Source: Acidothermaceae bacterium (GTDB lineage Bacteria; Actinomycetota; Actinomycetes; Acidothermales; Acidothermaceae). From it: 23,072 nt of DNA. Both the position numbers and the translations under genes were made by a program. Shown piece after piece: positions 22,189 to 23,072 of the stretch (the first letter of the stretch is position 1; each line of letters begins with the position of its first letter). Location: positions 1 through 23,072 of the forward strand of contig JAICLV010000021.1 in assembly GCA_025925185.1 (NCBI GenBank), in the 5' to 3' direction. The notes beneath the pieces were generated by a model. The model did no database searches, was not told the DNA's origin, and saw only the letters and a list, made by a program, of their open reading frames with translations.

Positions 22189-23072
22189 TCAGTCGCGCCG
22201 CACGGGCACCGGCACTCCCGCCATCGCCTCCGCGACGACGGCGGCGCCGGCCTCGAAGGAGTCGACGAGCGGGCGCTGCTGGTGCGCACGGTGCAGCACC
22301 AGCCGGTGCCCGAGGGCGAACGGCGCGAGCACCTTCACGTCGTCCGGCAGCACGTACTCACGGCCGAGGACGACGGCGCGCGCCTGCGCGCATCTGGCCA
22401 ACGCGAGCGCGGCTCGCGAACTGGCGCCGATCCGCACGCCGGGATGCGTCCGAGTCGCGCGCACGACGTTGACGGCATAGTCGAGCACCGCGTCCGCGAT
22501 GTGGGTGTCGCGGACGATCGCCTGAACGGCGCGCAACTCGTCCGGCAACACGACCGGCGCGAGGTCGTCGACGGTGGCCCGACGCAATTGCTCTCGGACG
22601 ACGCGCCGCTCGGTCACGGCGTCGTTGTCGCCGAGCCGCAGCGCGATGGCGAACCGGTCGAGCTGCCCTTCGGGTAGCGGGTAGGTGCCGTGCTGATCGA
22701 GCGGATTTTGCGTCGCCACGAGGAAAAACGGGTCAGGGAGTGGGTGGCGAACGCCATCGACGGTCGCCGCGCCTTCGTCCATCGCCTCGAGCAACGCCGA
22801 CTGCGCGCGCGGCGTCGCCCGGTTGAGCTCGTCGACGAGGACGACGTGCGCGAACAGGGGCCCTGGGACGAAGGCGAAGCCGTGCCGATCGGGCTCCCAG
22901 ACCGACGATCCGGTGATGTCGCCAGGCAACAGGTCGGCGGTCGCCTGAATCCGGCGGAAAGTGCCGCCGACAGAGCGGGCGAACGCCCGAGCGATTGTCG
23001 TCTTGCCGCTTCCAGGCACGTCTTGGAGCAGCACGTGCCCGCCGGCGAGCAGCCCGCAGGCGACCAACTCGA
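22189..23072 (-). CDS. MoxR-family AAA ATPase, first cassette, N-terminus beyond window
   Basis: The C-terminal 293 or so residues of a MoxR ATPase; the true start lies beyond the right edge. Walker A DVPGSGKTT, the IQATADLLPGDITGS block, Walker B VVLVDELNRATPRAQSALLEAMDE (split by the paralogue at only a few positions), and ATQNPLDQHGTYPLPEGQLDRF are visible. It ends in GVPVPVRRD, echoing the SVPVPLRS end of its paralogue. A TTG at 23067 can be read as a start, but it falls inside the conserved domain, so it is not the real one. About 50 residues should be missing, judging from the paralogue. Confidence 0.92.
   Translation of the reverse strand, partial: ELVACGLLAGGHVLLQDVPGSGKTTIARAFARSVGGTFRRIQATADLLPGDITGSSVWEPDRHGFAFVPGPLFAHVVLVDELNRATPRAQSALLEAMDEGAATVDGVRHPLPDPFFLVATQNPLDQHGTYPLPEGQLDRFAIALRLGDNDAVTERRVVREQLRRATVDDLAPVVLPDELRAVQAIVRDTHIADAVLDYAVNVVRATRTHPGVRIGASSRAALALARCAQARAVVLGREYVLPDDVKVLAPFALGHRLVLHRAHQQRPLVDSFEAGAAVVAEAMAGVPVPVRRD

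Larger units (their letters stand above)
14505..23072 (-). repeat. Head-to-tail duplication of a MoxR-DUF58-transglutaminase cassette
   Basis: Two cassettes of the same three genes in the same order and strand: first 23072-18980, second 18941-14505. In both, the DUF58 stop overlaps the transglutaminase start by 4 bp, and a short gap separates MoxR from DUF58 (27 and 13 nt). The MoxR copies are most alike, the DUF58 copies least. The DNA has diverged, so this is an old duplication or two acquired operons rather than a recent repeat. Confidence 0.85.

Noticed and set aside
1..23072. Mobile elements, CRISPR arrays, tRNA or rRNA genes
   Set aside because: I saw no transposase or integrase, no regularly spaced repeats, and no tRNA-like cloverleaf or rRNA sequence.

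Overview
The window is GC-rich DNA from the chromosome of an actinobacterium. Several genes point there: a NucS/EndoMS mismatch endonuclease, the small FdhD-linked zinc-ribbon protein, a DUF6457 protein, DUF2127, and many genes that look leaderless (a TANNNT -10 box 6-7 nt before a GTG or ATG start). I cannot name the genus. No tRNA, rRNA, insertion sequence, prophage or CRISPR array is visible.

Left part (1-6.7 kb), metabolism and housekeeping. A MarR regulator (cut by the left edge) diverges from a DUF2127 membrane protein. Next come a SatP-type acetate permease with a possibly structured leader, a VapBC-like toxin-antitoxin pair facing it, and a leftward operon of acetyl-CoA acetyltransferase and MeaB (the G3E GTPase that protects methylmalonyl-CoA mutase). 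Methylmalonyl-CoA epimerase diverges from that operon, so the region concerns short-chain acyl-CoA and propionate metabolism. A small membrane protein and an alpha/beta hydrolase follow.

Middle part (6.7-11.5 kb). Here lie an aminopeptidase P, an fdhD plus zinc-ribbon pair, dps, a DUF6457 gene, mobA and nucS. FdhD and MobA both serve molybdenum enzymes of the formate dehydrogenase type. The mobA frame has no stop codon at its expected end and runs on antisense through DUF6457 and dps.

Right part (11.5-23.1 kb), cell surface, all on the minus strand. Two MoxR AAA ATPase - DUF58 - transglutaminase (TgpA-like) cassettes stand head to tail. Downstream is a TasA/camelysin-like secreted protein, and then a SipW-type (Ser/His) signal peptidase fused in one reading frame to a second SipW-type signal sequence, a LamG-like domain and a carbohydrate-binding-like domain. 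The peptidase therefore appears to carry its own substrate. This fusion, beside a TasA-like protein and a doubled MoxR cassette, is the most unusual thing in the window.

How the parts may work together: the TasA-like protein and the LamG domain share the same signal-peptide style (basic start, hydrophobic core, AAF-x-ATT after it), so the fused peptidase probably processes both. The MoxR/DUF58/transglutaminase cassettes are membrane and envelope systems of unsettled function; any link to the TasA-like proteins rests on adjacency only.
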